Shown here: positions 1 to 8,094 of the stretch, piece by piece | Position numbering within the stretch: the first letter of the stretch is position 1 | Layout: each line of letters opens with the position of its first letter | The notes under the pieces: generated by a model | Told to the model about the DNA's origin: nothing | The model's input: the letters and a program-made list of their open reading frames with translations, nothing else | Database searches by the model: none | DNA from: Pelomonas paludis | GTDB lineage: Bacteria > Pseudomonadota > Gammaproteobacteria > Burkholderiales > Burkholderiaceae_C | Assembly (NCBI RefSeq): GCF_039872745.1 | Contig: NZ_JBDPZD010000003.1 | Location: 1 to 64,000 of the forward strand | DNA length: 64,000 nt | Direction: 5' to 3' | Made by a program: the position numbers and the translations under genes

Positions 1-214
1 ACCCTATAACTTTGATTGCTGACCTGGCGACAGGGCTTGCAGATCAAGGTGAGGATTCAAGTAGTTATGTCGTTCTTCATGAAGTCGAAGAAGACGCAAT
101 CAAATCAAGCTGATTCGAGTCGCGGAGTTCCTTGGGAATTCAATGCGGCAACTCTACGAATTGGGTTTGTTGCTCATCCTAGAACCTCTAGGAAGCAGCA
201 GGCCAACCAGTCAA
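1..214 (+). other. Spacer upstream of 5S rRNA
   Basis: This stretch precedes the 5S gene and shows no convincing protein-coding signal. By position it is most likely the 23S-5S internal transcribed spacer of an rRNA operon whose 16S and 23S genes lie outside the window. I could not identify the 3' end of 23S rRNA in it. Confidence 0.5.
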
Positions 215-328
215 GCCTGACGACCATAGCGAGTTGGTCCCACTCCTTCCCATCCCGAACAGGACAGTGAAACGACTCAGCGCCGATGATAGTGCGGACT
301 CCCGTGTGAAAGTAGGTCATCGTCAGGC
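215..328 (+). rRNA. rrf: 5S ribosomal RNA
   Basis: The 5' arm GCCTGACGACC and the 3' arm GTCAGGC form the terminal helix. The conserved internal segment CCCATCCCGAACAGGACAGT and the region GCCGATGATAGTGCG are present. The length of about 114 nt is normal for a 5S rRNA. It is the last gene of an rRNA operon and is followed at once by a strong terminator. Confidence 0.95.
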
Positions 329-341
329 TATTTACTCCGCT

Positions 342-380
342 ACGCCCCTCTCCTGGTTCCAGGTGAGGGGCGTTTGCTTT
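342..380 (+). terminator. Rho-independent terminator of the rRNA operon
   Basis: A perfect 9-bp stem (ACGCCCCTC at 342-350 with GAGGGGCGT at 365-373) is followed by a T-rich tail (TTGCTTTT). It lies about 13 bases downstream of the 5S gene. Confidence 0.85.
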
Positions 381-591
381 TGGGCGCGGAGATTTGCCCC
401 GAATCCTGATACCTGCGGTCGCCTGCGTGGCGCAGGAATCAGAGAAGACTGGCGTGGCCTATTTACTCGTGCAGGGCTGTAGCCAAGACTCGTATATGGA
501 ACTGCGTGTCGGTTGAGTTCAAGCGAGCGTCGACTTCGATGTTCGAATGCGCGACGTTCGAATGCGATATGTGCGCCAAAATATGCGCGCC
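381..591. other. Gene-free stretch between the rRNA operon and the tRNA
   Basis: About 210 bases with no supportable gene. The 11-mer GTTCGAATGCG occurs twice, at about 540 and 555. No promoter or RNA structure could be assigned. Confidence 0.4.
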
Positions 592-632
592 AAAGAAAAA
601 GCCCCACCCGCTTTCGCGAATGGGGCTTTCTT
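592..632 (-). terminator. Terminator downstream of tRNA-Asn
   Basis: The arms AAAGCCCCA (598-606) and TGGGGCTTT (621-629) form a 9-bp stem. Read on the minus strand it is followed by TTTTTCTTTG, a typical intrinsic terminator placed just after the tRNA. Confidence 0.8.
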
Positions 633-635
633 GTT

Positions 636-711
636 TGGCTCCTCGACCTGGGCTCGAACCAGGGACCTACGGATTAACAGTCCGGCGCTCTACCGACTGA
701 GCTATCGAGGA
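636..711 (-). tRNA. tRNA-Asn (anticodon GTT)
   Basis: On the minus strand the gene opens with TCCTCGA and closes with TCGAGGA, discriminator G and an encoded CCA. The D arm (AGCTCAGTCGGTAGAGC), the anticodon loop CTGTTAATC and the T loop GGTTCGAGCC are all present. The anticodon is GTT, reading asparagine codons. The 76-nt length is standard. Confidence 0.95.
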
Positions 712-723
712 ATTGAGCCTCGC

Positions 724-753
724 AGTATAGCCTACTTTTGCGGAAGACTACAA
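724..753 (-). promoter_or_regulatory. Probable sigma-70 promoter of tRNA-Asn
   Basis: The minus strand carries TTGTAG (748-753), an 18-base spacer and TATACT (724-729), ending 12 bases before the tRNA. The -35 hexamer overlaps the stop codon of the TonB-dependent receptor gene upstream. Assigned by eye. Confidence 0.5.
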
Positions 754-2877
754 GCTCATCGAGAGATTGAGCCGAACGGTCCGGGGGGCGAGCGGGTAGA
801 GGTAGCTGTGGCTGAACTGGTAGGGGGCCTCACGCCAGGCGCGCCGGTCGGTGGCGTTGTCGATGGCGAGGCGCCAGACCCAGCGCTGGGCTTGCACCCA
901 CTGCGTCAGCCGGAGTCCCAGATCAAGCGTCGTCCAGGCCGGGATGGCGAATGCGTTGTCGGGGGTGGCGAAGCGCGATGACTCGTGATTGAGGCCGACA
1001 GTGGCTTGCAGACCTGTTGTGATCTGGTGGCGCCACTGCGCCTTGATGCTGGTGGCGGGGACGTTGGGCGGCGTTGTGTTGGTGAGGCTCGCGTCGACGG
1101 CGCCGAGACGACGTGCATGGAGCTTGGTGGCAGACAACAGGAGGCCGCCGTCCGACCACTTCCAGTCGGCGCTTGCCTCCAGCCCTTGGTGGCGCGCCGT
1201 GCCGTCAGCCTTTCGCTCGCAACTGAGTGCTGCGCTGCAGCTTCCGATGTCTGACCAGACGGGGCGCGTGATGTCGAACCAGGCGAGGGAGCTTTCGATG
1301 CGCTGTGAGCCTGCCTTGATCCCCACTTCGGTCTGCCGGCTGGCGAGCACGGGCAAAGCTCGCCCGGCGTTCTGGTAGCGACTGCGGTTGGGCGTCACTT
1401 CAGACTCAGCGCCGCGCCCCCAACTGGCGTACACCAGCCAGTTGGCGTTGAGCGCGTGGCTCACCGCGATCCAGGGTGACGTCACCGACTGGTCGTAGTT
1501 GGTCGCGCGAGATCCGTCGGTGCGAACGGATTCGCGGTGAAGGCGGGTATGACGCAGCCCGAGCCAGGCGACGGTTTGCGAGCCGAGGGCGACGCGGTCG
1601 CGGATGAAGACTTCGGTGGTCTGTTCGTCGCGGTTGGTGTTCTCGTCGGTCAGGTCGGGCGCTGCAGGCGTGATGGCGGAGCCATCGACGTAGCCGGTGC
1701 CAGCGTAGTTGTAGGCCTGCTGCTGGAAGCGGCTCGTGAACTGGCTGCGCAGGGTGCCCAGGCCGATGTCGTGGCGAAGATTGGCCAGCTCCACCGAGCC
1801 AGTGGCTTGCAGTTCGAAGGCGCGCGTGTTGCGGCGTTCGTTCTCGCTGCGGAAGTCGTAGAGATCAAAGCTGCCGTCGGGGCAATAGCGATCGGCCCAC
1901 CAATACCCGGTGGCGTCGGTACAGCCAAACGGGAATGCAATGCGGTCGTTGGTGTGCAGCCGCTGGGTTGCCGCTTGCGCCTTCAGGCGCCAGTCGCCGG
2001 CCAGGCGTTGCTGGACGCGGAGCGAGGCATGGACGTTGTCGAATTCGACGGGCAGGCTCCAAGGCTGGTTGTTCAGGTTGAGGCGCGGGTCAACGCTGCT
2101 GGCGGCTGGCACCTGGTTGCCGAGCAGGCTGAATCCGGCTTGGCTGGGCTGGCGCTGGCGATTGAATTCGACTTCAGCGTCGAGCTGGGTCTCGCTGGAA
2201 ACGCGCCAATCAGCCGCTATCGCGGCCGTGTGCGCCTGGCCATTTGCATGGCGCAGGCTGGGTTCGAGACGGCGAGCGTCCAGATTCACACGCAGGCCGA
2301 ACTCGCGCTGGGTGCCGAAGCGGCGCGATGCGTCGATCGCGGCTTGCAGCGTGCCGGGCTGCTCGGCAGCCAGGAAGACCTGCGTGGCATCGTCGTCGAG
2401 TGGCCGCTTGACGACGAGGTTGACGAGGCCTGCAGGAGCACTGGTGCCGGACTGCATGCCCGATGCTCCTTTGAGGACCTCGACCGCCGACTTGTTGGCC
2501 AACGAGAGAGCTGTCTCGCCCGAAATGGGCAGGCCCTCGCGCCGTACGTTGAAGCGGTTGTCCAGATCGAAACCGCGGATCTTCAACTGGCTCCAGTAGC
2601 CGACGGCGTTGTAGCCATCGGAGACCGAGGCATCCAGCTTGGTGAGGCCTGAGAGCTGACTGACGCCGCTGTCCAGCAGGCGCTCGGCCGAGAGCGACTG
2701 CGCCTGCAGGGGCAGCTTGGCCGGAGGGTCAGTAAAACCAGCGAGGCTGGGTGTGGGGTCGGTGGCACGTCCACTGACGGTGACCTGGGGTAGTGTCTGC
2801 GCGGCAGACAGGGACCAGGCGAGCGAGGCCGCAGCGGCAGCCACGGCGGAGGGGGAACGAAGAGTTTTGTGAGCCAT
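748..2877 (-). CDS. TonB-dependent outer-membrane receptor, probably for thiamin or a thiamin precursor
   Basis: A 709-residue outer-membrane beta-barrel receptor of the FhuA/siderophore-receptor type. The start at MAHKTL gives a signal peptide (cut near SLSAAQ|T), followed by a TonB-box-like stretch LPQVTVSG. The plug domain (about 45-160) contains IRGFDLDNR and the segment GLVNLVVKRP; the rest is barrel. The open frame runs on upstream to 3246 but crosses the riboswitch, so the MAHK start is preferred. The protein ends ...RLNLSMSL, without the usual terminal aromatic residue. Sequence alone would suggest a ferric-siderophore receptor. The TPP riboswitch in its leader instead points to thiamin, its phosphates or a precursor as ligand. 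The substrate is inferred from regulation only. Confidence 0.85.
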   Translation of the reverse strand: MAHKTLRSPSAVAAAAASLAWSLSAAQTLPQVTVSGRATDPTPSLAGFTDPPAKLPLQAQSLSAERLLDSGVSQLSGLTKLDASVSDGYNAVGYWSQLKIRGFDLDNRFNVRREGLPISGETALSLANKSAVEVLKGASGMQSGTSAPAGLVNLVVKRPLDDDATQVFLAAEQPGTLQAAIDASRRFGTQREFGLRVNLDARRLEPSLRHANGQAHTAAIAADWRVSSETQLDAEVEFNRQRQPSQAGFSLLGNQVPAASSVDPRLNLNNQPWSLPVEFDNVHASLRVQQRLAGDWRLKAQAATQRLHTNDRIAFPFGCTDATGYWWADRYCPDGSFDLYDFRSENERRNTRAFELQATGSVELANLRHDIGLGTLRSQFTSRFQQQAYNYAGTGYVDGSAITPAAPDLTDENTNRDEQTTEVFIRDRVALGSQTVAWLGLRHTRLHRESVRTDGSRATNYDQSVTSPWIAVSHALNANWLVYASWGRGAESEVTPNRSRYQNAGRALPVLASRQTEVGIKAGSQRIESSLAWFDITRPVWSDIGSCSAALSCERKADGTARHQGLEASADWKWSDGGLLLSATKLHARRLGAVDASLTNTTPPNVPATSIKAQWRHQITTGLQATVGLNHESSRFATPDNAFAIPAWTTLDLGLRLTQWVQAQRWVWRLAIDNATDRRAWREAPYQFSHSYLYPLAPRTVRLNLSMSL

Positions 2878-2960
2878 CGGACGATGTCGTTGCGATGGCA
2901 GGTCGGCGGGCTCGCGGAAGACCGGCTCGGAGACGAACGTGAGAGCGGTCCTTTGGCGAT

Positions 2961-3043
2961 CGCTTCCCTGCGCGAGGATTACCTCAATCAGGTTCAAAGG
3001 GACTGTCTCAGTCGATGGCGCTGGGCCATCAACACCCCTAGCG
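2961..3043 (-). promoter_or_regulatory. TPP (thiamin pyrophosphate) riboswitch
   Basis: The minus strand shows the THI-box landmarks in order: P1 arm CGCT, AGGGGTG, CTGAGA, CCCTTTGAACCTGAT, GGTAAT, CGCGCAGGGA, and the closing P1 arm AGCG. P1 arms are at 3040-3043 and 2961-2964. The 83-base aptamer ends 83 bases before the receptor start codon. No T-run terminator follows it, so control may be at translation. In the known family TPP binding turns expression off. Confidence 0.93.
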
Positions 3044-3131
3044 GATGCGGCGCACTGGGCGTGCGTCACGGCTTGAATTGTAGGCTCAGGGCGTTGCGGC
3101 GCCCGTGCTGGCGGCGCGGCTCGGGGGGCGC

Positions 3132-4499
3132 TCAGCGCTGCTTGAGGAAGTCGGCGTAGGCCAGCGCGCTGAGCTTGGGCGTGCGCCGCTGCGTCTCGAA
3201 GTCCACGTGTACGAGGCCGAATCGACGCTCGTAGCCAAAGGCCCACTCGAAGTTGTCGAGCAAGGACCAGACAAAGTAGCCCCGCACGTCCACGCCGTTC
3301 TGCATTGCGCGTGACAGGGCCTCCAGATGGCTGCGGACGTAGGTCTGGCGCTGCGTGTCATCCACCTGGCCAGACGCATCGACTTCGTCCTGGCTGGCGC
3401 AGCCGTTTTCAGTGATGACGAGCGGCGGCAGGTTGGCGTAGTCGCGCTTGAACTGCTCCAGGATGTCCTGCAGGCCCTGGGGGTAGACCTCCCAGTCCAT
3501 GGTCGTGCGTTCAACGCCTTCGGGGTGCACCCAGGTAAAGCTGTCTGGGCCGGTGCTGCGGACCACGGCCCGGCTGTAGTAGTTGAGGCCCAGGTAGTCC
3601 AGTGGCTGGGCGATGGTGGCCATGTCGTCGGTCAGCACCAGCGGCTCGCAGCCGGGCCAGAGGGCCCAGAGATCCGCCGGGTACTCGCCGCGCAGCAGCG
3701 GGTCCAGCACCCAGGCGTTTTGGTAGGCATTGAAGAGGGTGACTGCACGTGCGTCTGCAGGCGTGACCGGGTAGGCCGGCGAGACATTGGCCACCAGGCC
3801 ATGCTGGGCGCCAGGGTCGTTGGCGCGCATGGCGGGCAGCGCCAAACCGTGGGCCAGCAGGTGGTGGTGCATGGCCTGGGCGCCCCAGCGCAACTGCGCA
3901 TGGCCTGGGGCGTGGTGGCCGTTGCCATAGCCCAGATAGGCCGAGCACCAGGGCTCATTGAAGGTGGCCCACGCGGCCACGCGCCCGCGCAGCTCGCGGG
4001 TCATCAGGTCGGCATAGTCGGCAAAGCGGTAGGCCAGCTCGCGGTTGAGCCAGCCGCCCCGGTCCTCCAGGTTCTGGGGCAGGTCCCAGTGGTAGAGCGT
4101 GACGTAGGCCTTGATGCCTCGGCGCTCCAGGCTATCGAGCAGGCGCTTGTAGAAGTCGATGCCCTTGGCATTGGGCCGGCCTGCCTCGTCCATCACACGT
4201 GGCCAGGCGATGGAGAATCGGTAGGCGTCGAGGCCCAGGTCGGCCATCAGGGCCACGTCCTCGTCAAAGCGGTGGTAGTGGTCGCAGGCCACATCGCCGT
4301 TCTCGGCGCGCAGCACCTTGCCGGGCGTCGCGCAGAAGCTGTCCCAGATGGAGCGTAGCCGGCCGTCCTCGAAGGCGGCGCCCTCGATCTGGTAGGACGA
4401 AGTCCCGGAGCCGAAGACGAAGTCCTTGCGCCATAGCGGCGAGCCAGCGGGCGGGGCGACAAGGGCGGCGAGGGCGGCCAGCGAAGGTTGCTTGCTCAT
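3132..4499 (-). CDS. GH1 family beta-glucosidase
   Basis: A 455-residue glycoside hydrolase family 1 enzyme, which removes glucose (or another sugar) from the non-reducing end of beta-linked oligosaccharides. The N-terminal GH1 signature FVFGSGTSSYQIEGA is at 27-41. The acid/base glutamate is in TFNEP (E182) and the nucleophile in VITENG (E365). The glycone-binding WSLLDNFEW motif lies near the C terminus. There is no signal peptide, so it should act in the cytoplasm on imported oligosaccharides. It is divergent from the lacI gene, with operator-like repeats between them. Length and motifs are complete for the family; the exact substrate (cellobiose, mannobiose or mixed) cannot be read from sequence. 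Confidence 0.93.
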   Translation of the reverse strand: MSKQPSLAALAALVAPPAGSPLWRKDFVFGSGTSSYQIEGAAFEDGRLRSIWDSFCATPGKVLRAENGDVACDHYHRFDEDVALMADLGLDAYRFSIAWPRVMDEAGRPNAKGIDFYKRLLDSLERRGIKAYVTLYHWDLPQNLEDRGGWLNRELAYRFADYADLMTRELRGRVAAWATFNEPWCSAYLGYGNGHHAPGHAQLRWGAQAMHHHLLAHGLALPAMRANDPGAQHGLVANVSPAYPVTPADARAVTLFNAYQNAWVLDPLLRGEYPADLWALWPGCEPLVLTDDMATIAQPLDYLGLNYYSRAVVRSTGPDSFTWVHPEGVERTTMDWEVYPQGLQDILEQFKRDYANLPPLVITENGCASQDEVDASGQVDDTQRQTYVRSHLEALSRAMQNGVDVRGYFVWSLLDNFEWAFGYERRFGLVHVDFETQRRTPKLSALAYADFLKQR

Positions 4500-4541
4500 G
4501 GGTATTCAGGGGGATGGGCGGGAGCCGCTGGTTGTGTGATA

Positions 4542-4573
4542 GTTCTAGCTAAACGAAGGCTGTTTAGTAAAAA
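4542..4573. promoter_or_regulatory. Putative LacI-family operator between GH1 and lacI
   Basis: Two half-sites in inverted order, CTAAAC (4549-4554) and GTTTAG (4562-4567), lie in the divergent promoter region. The GTTTA/TAAAC core recurs as palindromes at 11640-11650 and 11813-11824. Inferred operator of the LacI protein encoded next door. Confidence 0.5.
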
Positions 4574-4700
4574 TGGCCACTTCCCGGCGCATGATTGCCG
4601 GAACTGACGCGGGCGGGTGCCCGCCTTTCTGTGCGGTTCGAAGGGCGGGTGGGCATGGCGCCAGGTTCCTCCAGCGCTGCCTCCGACTGCCAACTCGAAC

Positions 4701-5687
4701 ATGTCCAAACCCGTCACGATCCGCAAACTGGCCCTGGCGGCCAATGTGTCCATTGGCACCGTGTCGCGTGCGCTCAAGGGGCAGTCGGGCCTGTCGGAGC
4801 AGACGCGCGGCGAGATCCTGAAGTTGGCTGCCGACCTGGGCTATGACCTGGGCAAGCTGCGCTCCACGCGGCCGCGGCGCATCTTGTTTGTCTACAACCG
4901 CGAGCTCAGCTCGCTGGCCACCAACCCCTATTACTCGCACGTGCTGCACGGCGCCGAGACGGCCTGCCGCGAAGCGAGCGTGGACCTGAGTGTGCTGTCC
5001 GTGGCGCCGGGCGAGGCGGTGGCGCCACAGGTGCGGCGCGGCGGGGCAGACGCCATCCTCGCGGCCGGGCACTTCGATGCCGGCACCATGCAGGCGCTGC
5101 GTGGCTGCGACCTGCCCATGGTGCTGGTGGCTCACTTTCATCCTGGCATCCACTGCGTCAATGACGACAGCATCTACGGCGCGCGGGCAATGACCGAACA
5201 CCTGCTGGCCCAAGGCGCCAAGCGGCTGGCCTTCATCGGCGGGCCGCTGGCCAATCACTCGGTGGCCCAGCGCTTGAAGGGATTCCGCCAGGCGCTGTTT
5301 GCGGCCGGGCGCCTGGCCGACCCGATGCTGGAGGTGGAGCTGGATGCCACCATCGACTACGGCGAGGCTGGCCGCAAGGCCATGCGAGGCCTGCTGGCCT
5401 TGCCCCAGCCGCCCGACGCCATCTTTGCCTACAACGACCAGACGGCGCTGCGCGCGCTGGAGGCCTGCGTCGATGCTGGCCTGAGCGTGCCGCAGGATGT
5501 GCTGATCGCGGGCTACGACGACATCGACGACGCCGCCCGCAGCCAGCCCGCGCTGACGACCATCCGCGTGGACAAAGAACGCCTGTGCCGTGAGGCTGTG
5601 CTGCAGCTGCTGGATGGCCGCGTCGAGCCCGGCGAGACCTTGCTGCCGGTGGACCTGGTCGTGCGCGACAGCACGGTCCGCACCTGA
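4701..5687 (+). CDS. LacI-family transcriptional regulator
   Basis: A 328-residue sugar-responsive repressor. The N terminus TIRKLALAANVSIGTVSRAL (residues 6-25) is a classic LacI helix-turn-helix, followed by the hinge helix region. The periplasmic-binding-protein-like effector domain (about 60-325) includes NDDSIYGARAMTEHLL and IAGYDDIDDAARSQPALTTI. The ATG at 4701 was chosen because it puts the HTH at the normal distance from the N terminus; the frame is open upstream to 4617. It is divergent from the GH1 gene, and repeats of one palindrome suggest that it controls the GH1 gene, itself and the two operons that diverge near 11.7 kb. The effector is probably a mono- or disaccharide from the local pathway. 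Confidence 0.93.
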   Translation: MSKPVTIRKLALAANVSIGTVSRALKGQSGLSEQTRGEILKLAADLGYDLGKLRSTRPRRILFVYNRELSSLATNPYYSHVLHGAETACREASVDLSVLSVAPGEAVAPQVRRGGADAILAAGHFDAGTMQALRGCDLPMVLVAHFHPGIHCVNDDSIYGARAMTEHLLAQGAKRLAFIGGPLANHSVAQRLKGFRQALFAAGRLADPMLEVELDATIDYGEAGRKAMRGLLALPQPPDAIFAYNDQTALRALEACVDAGLSVPQDVLIAGYDDIDDAARSQPALTTIRVDKERLCREAVLQLLDGRVEPGETLLPVDLVVRDSTVRT

Positions 5688-5690
5688 GAG

Positions 5691-5842
5691 CCAGCGAACA
5701 AATCCTGCACACCCGCTCGTCCGCCCCAAACGCCGCCACTCGGCGTTGCAAATGCGCGCCGTAGCCCGAGCTACGGCTGTGCTTTGCGCCTTGATTGGCG
5801 ACCTTTGGGCCGCCCGCTCGGGCGCGCCGGATTCATTCACTG
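5691..5842. repeat. Palindromic repeat element, single module
   Basis: Long imperfect inverted arms (about 5691-5737 and 5796-5842) enclose a central hairpin (GTAGCCCGAGCTAC). The arms differ at several places but still pair. The inner blocks GCCACTCGGCGTTGC (5735-5749) and GCGCCTTGATTGGC (5786-5799) recur exactly in the element at 27716-27985. It fills the space between the convergent lacI and GH5 genes and could act as a two-way terminator. Confidence 0.75.
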
Positions 5843-5851
5843 GCTCTGACA

Positions 5852-6871
5852 TCAGCGCGCCGGCAGGTAGGGCGTGAGCCATTTCATCTGCGGCTTGTCC
5901 TGGCCGTCCGGCCCGGGCTCGATGGACAGGAAGTAGTCACCCCACCAGGGCCCCGCTGCCCACCACAGCCAGCCGGCCCAGACGTCGGCATTGGCGTGCA
6001 GGTGGTCCAGCGCGGCCTTGATGCTGGCCTCGCAGCCCGGGTTGGCGCCGCCGCCTAGTTCGCCGAGCAGGCCCTTGTGCTTGTGCTCGCGCAGCCAGGC
6101 GGTAAAGCGTTGCAGCCGCTCGGCGCCGCCGGGGCCTTCGCAGATGGGGCTGGTACCTGAGTTGTCTTTGTCGAAGTACTGGTGCACTTCGATCAAGAGG
6201 TTCTTGCCCGGGTCGCGGAGCTGCTTCATGGCGACGCTGTTGGGCGTGCCGTAGTAGTTGCTGTCCCAGCTCCAGGCGCCCGTCCAGGCGTTGCCGGGCA
6301 CGCTCACCACATTGCGCGCGCCGGTGGCGCGGATGGCGGCGATGGCCGCGTTGGCGCTCTCGACCCAGGTTTCGGTCTTCATGGTGTGCGGCTCGTTGAC
6401 GAGGCCGAACATCACGCGCGGGTTGTCCTTGAACTGCTCGGCCACGCGGCGCCAGAAGTCGGCAAACGCGGCATGCGGCACTTGCTTGCTGCCGACGGTG
6501 TGGCCGTACCAGCGCGCGTAGTTGTGCGGGTTGAGCAGGACGCTGAGGCCGCGGTCGGTCGTGCCGTCCACGAAGGCACGCAGGCGGCCGAGTTCGGTGG
6601 TGTCGAGCTCTCCCATCAACTGGCGCTGCAGGCGCTCCCAGCGGAAGCCCACGCGCATCAGGTTCATGCCGCGCGACTGGAAGTAGGCGGTGCTCCTGAC
6701 CGTGGGGTAGATGTAGTCCTCGTCGTAGAGGCCGGGCAGGTTCTTTTCGCCGAACTCGGCGCCCGCGAGGTTGACGCCGCGCCATGGCAGCAGCTTGGGC
6801 TCTGCCGCGTGCGCGGCGAGAGCCGCCAGGGCCAGCGCTGCCACGATCCAGGTCCTGAGGGCGGTGCGCAT
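5852..6871 (-). CDS. GH5 family secreted endo-beta-1,4-glucanase (cellulase)
   Basis: A 339-residue enzyme with a signal peptide (cut near AAHAA|EP). The opening of the catalytic domain, RGVNLAGAEFGE followed by PGLYDEDYIYP, resembles the GH5 endoglucanases of Ralstonia and Xanthomonas (subfamily 5 type). The acid/base glutamate is in GLVNEP (E160), the nucleophile in GLLGELGGG (E271), with HNYARW and EVHQYFD as expected. It cleaves internal beta-1,4 bonds of cellulose-like or glucomannan backbones outside the cytoplasm. The MRTALRT start is supported by the TGATG overlap with the upstream gene, making it the last gene of a four-gene operon. Mannanase activity cannot be excluded from sequence. 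Confidence 0.9.
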   Translation of the reverse strand: MRTALRTWIVAALALAALAAHAAEPKLLPWRGVNLAGAEFGEKNLPGLYDEDYIYPTVRSTAYFQSRGMNLMRVGFRWERLQRQLMGELDTTELGRLRAFVDGTTDRGLSVLLNPHNYARWYGHTVGSKQVPHAAFADFWRRVAEQFKDNPRVMFGLVNEPHTMKTETWVESANAAIAAIRATGARNVVSVPGNAWTGAWSWDSNYYGTPNSVAMKQLRDPGKNLLIEVHQYFDKDNSGTSPICEGPGGAERLQRFTAWLREHKHKGLLGELGGGANPGCEASIKAALDHLHANADVWAGWLWWAAGPWWGDYFLSIEPGPDGQDKPQMKWLTPYLPAR

Positions 6872-8094
6872 CAACGAGTCTCCTTGTTTGGCTGCACCAT
6901 CAGTGCGCCCAGCACGTCCTGGCAGGCGCCCATGGTGTGGTAGTCGGTCTTCCCCGGCGGGCTCTTGTGCGTGTCGACCTTGCGGTTGTCGGGGTGCAGC
7001 TGGCGCCACCAGGCGCCGCGTTCGTGGTCGATGAAGTGCTGCCAGGCGTAGGCCCAGAGGCGGTCGTAGGCGTCCCAATAGCTGGCTTCGCCCGTGCGCA
7101 CGGCCAGCCATGCGGCGGCGGCCAGGCTCTCGGCCTGAACCCAGAAGTACTTGTCGCCGTCGCACACCTGCTCATCCGGCCCGAAGCCGTAGACAAGTCC
7201 GCCGTGGGTGGCGTCCCAGCCCAGCCGCATGGCGGTGTCGAAGAAGTGCTGGGCCGTGGGGACCAACCAGTCGGGCGCGGCAGTGCCAAGGCGGCGGTCG
7301 AGCTGCATCAGCAGCTTGGCCCACTCGGTGAGGTGGCCGGTCTGGTAGCCCCAGGGGCGGAAGATGTTGGTCTTGTCGTCGCGGTTGTAGTCCCAGTCGG
7401 GGCTCCAGTCCTCGCGGTAGTGCTCCCAAACGAGGCCCGATGCCTTGCCGGCCTGCTGGCGGGCGATGCCCTCGGCCAGCAGCCGGGCGCGGTCGAGGTA
7501 GCGGGCCTCACCCGTGGCAGCGTGTGCTGCCAGCATGGCCTCGCAGCTGTGCATATTGGCGTTCTGGCCGCGGTAGGGGCCGACCTGCCAGTCGGGCGTG
7601 GCCTCGTCGGCGTAGAGGCCGTGCTCGGGCAGCCAAAAGCGGCGCTCCATCAGGTCGAAGGTGTCGGCGATGCCTTGTGCTGCACCTGGCACCCCGACAT
7701 CGGCCGCATGCGAATGGGCCAGCAGCACAAAGGCGAGGCCATAGCAGTGGTTGGTGCCGTCGCGCACGGTGGCGCGGCCTTCGTGCCAATCGATCTCCCA
7801 GGCATAGCCCTCGCCGCTTGGTTGTTTGTGAGCGGTGCGGACGAAGTCCAGCGCGTGCCGCACGTCGGCCAGCGGCGCGCCAAACCAGCGGTGCGCGAGC
7901 GCCGTGTTGAAGACGAAGCGCGTGCTGGAGACGAGGTGGCGGGTGCGACGGTCGTAGACGGTGCCGTCGTCTTCGTAGCAGTGGAAGTAGCCGCCGCTCG
8001 GGTCTTTGGCGCGCGGGGCGTAGAAGGCGAGCGTGTGCTGGACGTGGGCGAGCAGGGCGTGCGGCTCGCGCAAAGCAGGAAGGGGCGGCGTCAC
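6871..8094 (-). CDS. AGE-superfamily isomerase, probable D-mannose isomerase
   Basis: A 407-residue protein of the N-acylglucosamine 2-epimerase (alpha/alpha-barrel) superfamily without a signal peptide. Features include DPSGGYFHCYEDDG, RGQNANMHSCEAMLAAH, WGYQTGHLTEWAKL and the C-terminal KTDYHTMGACQDVL, which fits the D-mannose isomerase/YihS branch better than the true 2-epimerases. The proposed reaction is mannose to fructose, which brings mannan-derived sugar into glycolysis. The start is GTG, overlapping the TGA of the preceding esterase gene (GTGA). Co-transcription with a 2-epimerase, an esterase and GH5 supports a mannan/glucomannan role. Exact specificity is inferred. Confidence 0.8.
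   Translation of the reverse strand: MTPPLPALREPHALLAHVQHTLAFYAPRAKDPSGGYFHCYEDDGTVYDRRTRHLVSSTRFVFNTALAHRWFGAPLADVRHALDFVRTAHKQPSGEGYAWEIDWHEGRATVRDGTNHCYGLAFVLLAHSHAADVGVPGAAQGIADTFDLMERRFWLPEHGLYADEATPDWQVGPYRGQNANMHSCEAMLAAHAATGEARYLDRARLLAEGIARQQAGKASGLVWEHYREDWSPDWDYNRDDKTNIFRPWGYQTGHLTEWAKLLMQLDRRLGTAAPDWLVPTAQHFFDTAMRLGWDATHGGLVYGFGPDEQVCDGDKYFWVQAESLAAAAWLAVRTGEASYWDAYDRLWAYAWQHFIDHERGAWWRQLHPDNRKVDTHKSPPGKTDYHTMGACQDVLGALMVQPNKETR

Noticed and set aside
2878..3246. N-terminal extension of the first TonB-dependent receptor
   Set aside because: It would translate through the TPP riboswitch and place about 120 Arg/Ala/Pro-rich residues before a normal signal peptide.
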